DNA from: Bryum argenteum
Taxonomy: Eukaryota > Streptophyta > Bryopsida > Bryales > Bryaceae
Direction of reading: 5' to 3'
Length of the DNA stretch: 64,000 bases
NCBI GenBank assembly: GCA_037043015.1
Contig: CM073325.1
Coordinates: 12,627,001 to 12,691,000 of the forward strand
Below, piece by piece: positions 63,059-64,000 of this stretch (position 1 is the stretch's first letter; the number at the start of each line of letters is the position of its first letter). The position numbers and the translations under genes are program-made. The notes below the pieces were generated by a model, which was not told where the DNA came from, did no database searches, and saw only the letters and a list, made by a program, of their open reading frames with translations.

Positions 63059-64000
63059 CGCTGCAAACAATCACCTGGAAAAAACAAAACCCTAGCTAGT
63101 AGTAAGAGGGAGAGAACGAAGAGAATGAGGATTTACTCCAACGCTAGAAAGCAAGCAAGCGAGCAGCTGGGTCAATGCATGGGTGAGGTCCAGGCAGGTA
63201 GCGAGAATATGCTGCGATTCATGTCCCCGGGGCAGGAAGCAACACTGTTGCTAACTGATTCCTGCAAGTGAACCTTTGCACTCCACTCCACACGTAGTTG
63301 CTCACCCTGTACATGCATCGCATCGACGCATCCATCCCATCTGGGCCCACTCGATCACCGATCATCGCTTTTGTTTGTTTTTTTTTTTTTTTCTCTAGAA
63401 TATGTGCCCTCTCAATTGTGCTGTAGCCTCGATCGGATGTTCTGGATCTGTTCTGGGAGTTTTGTAACGCGTGTCGATCTTCTTGTTCGTGGGATCAGTA
63501 ACGGTACCCGTGATTCAGCTGACTATCTCCCACTTTTGTATTGCATTTTGTGATCATGCAGATCCATTATTGAATGTTACTATTGTTAGACGTGATTTTA
63601 ATTAGCCGGTGGTTGGGAGTATTCAATAAACAATTCGGATCTAGTTATTTTTATTGCAGTATTGCCGGTGCCCGATCGAGTGTCCGCCCGAGAATTGATC
63701 CTCCCGAGCGACTCTTCACGAAACTCTGCGGATCATGAGCATCATTCTACTTACGAGGTATGAGAATGATTGAGTATCTTCTTGGGGTTTGAGGAATTCT
63801 CTTTGTTGATCATTCCGTATAATTAGGATTACAGTAGTTTTAACAAAACACGTCCTTTTATGTTTATATGACACTTTTTGTAGAGAAGTAAGACATTGGG
63901 GGCTCCCTTCCATGCTCATGTGAACAAGATAGGGTGTGAATGAGAACATGTAAGTTGGGAATCTTTGAAGAATACAAAGATACTCACATCACCACTTGAT
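63059..64000. other. Upstream region of the kinase gene
   Basis: It presumably contains the leader and promoter. A T tract lies at about 63376-63392. An acceptor-like TTTGCAG directly before the start codon suggests a leader intron. No other gene is recognised up to the window edge. Confidence 0.4.

Overview
The window is nuclear DNA of a land plant. It holds six spliced genes in an AT-rich background full of small transposon remnants. All six belong to families familiar from land plants: a stellacyanin-type phytocyanin, an alkaline/neutral invertase, a glyoxal-oxidase-like copper radical oxidase, a C2A9.03-type WD40 protein, the mitochondrial MICOS subunit MIC60 and a BLUS1/SPAK-like STE20 kinase. 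Wide spacing, modest intron sizes and divergence from flowering-plant homologues suggest a non-seed plant such as a bryophyte, but I cannot fix the species.

Layout. 1-1294: degraded LINE-like reading frame split by a small transposon. 3742-4870 (-): phytocyanin. 5.9-16 kb: no gene, but a large foldback element and many MITEs. 17217-19690 (-): invertase, with a possible spliced upstream ORF at 19910-20742. 20.7-30.4 kb: no convincing gene; more MITEs, an AT microsatellite and tandem repeats. 30394-33401 (-): copper radical oxidase. 34-38.9 kb: hAT-type and other MITEs. 38957-41595 (-): WD40 gene with a leader intron. 42.3-46.6 kb: no gene seen. 47426-52447 (+): MIC60. 53766-63058 (-): kinase of about 20 exons, convergent with MIC60. 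The genes look like independent housekeeping or cell-wall genes, not a pathway cluster.

The most interesting signal is a family of non-autonomous DNA transposons that start CCCTTAAACG or CCCCTA and are flanked on both sides by TTAA. There are seven intact copies in 64 kb. One copy interrupts the LINE-like frame, and removing it together with one TTAA restores an open frame, which gives an internal proof of the TTAA target duplication. TTAA targeting with CCC ends is the signature of piggyBac-type elements (Kolobok and Sola3 also use TTAA), which are not among the usual plant superfamilies. One copy, 5952-6839, is an almost complete 360-bp-arm hairpin and could be a small-RNA source. All exon boundaries come from reading splice signals and reading frame by eye, with no transcript data.
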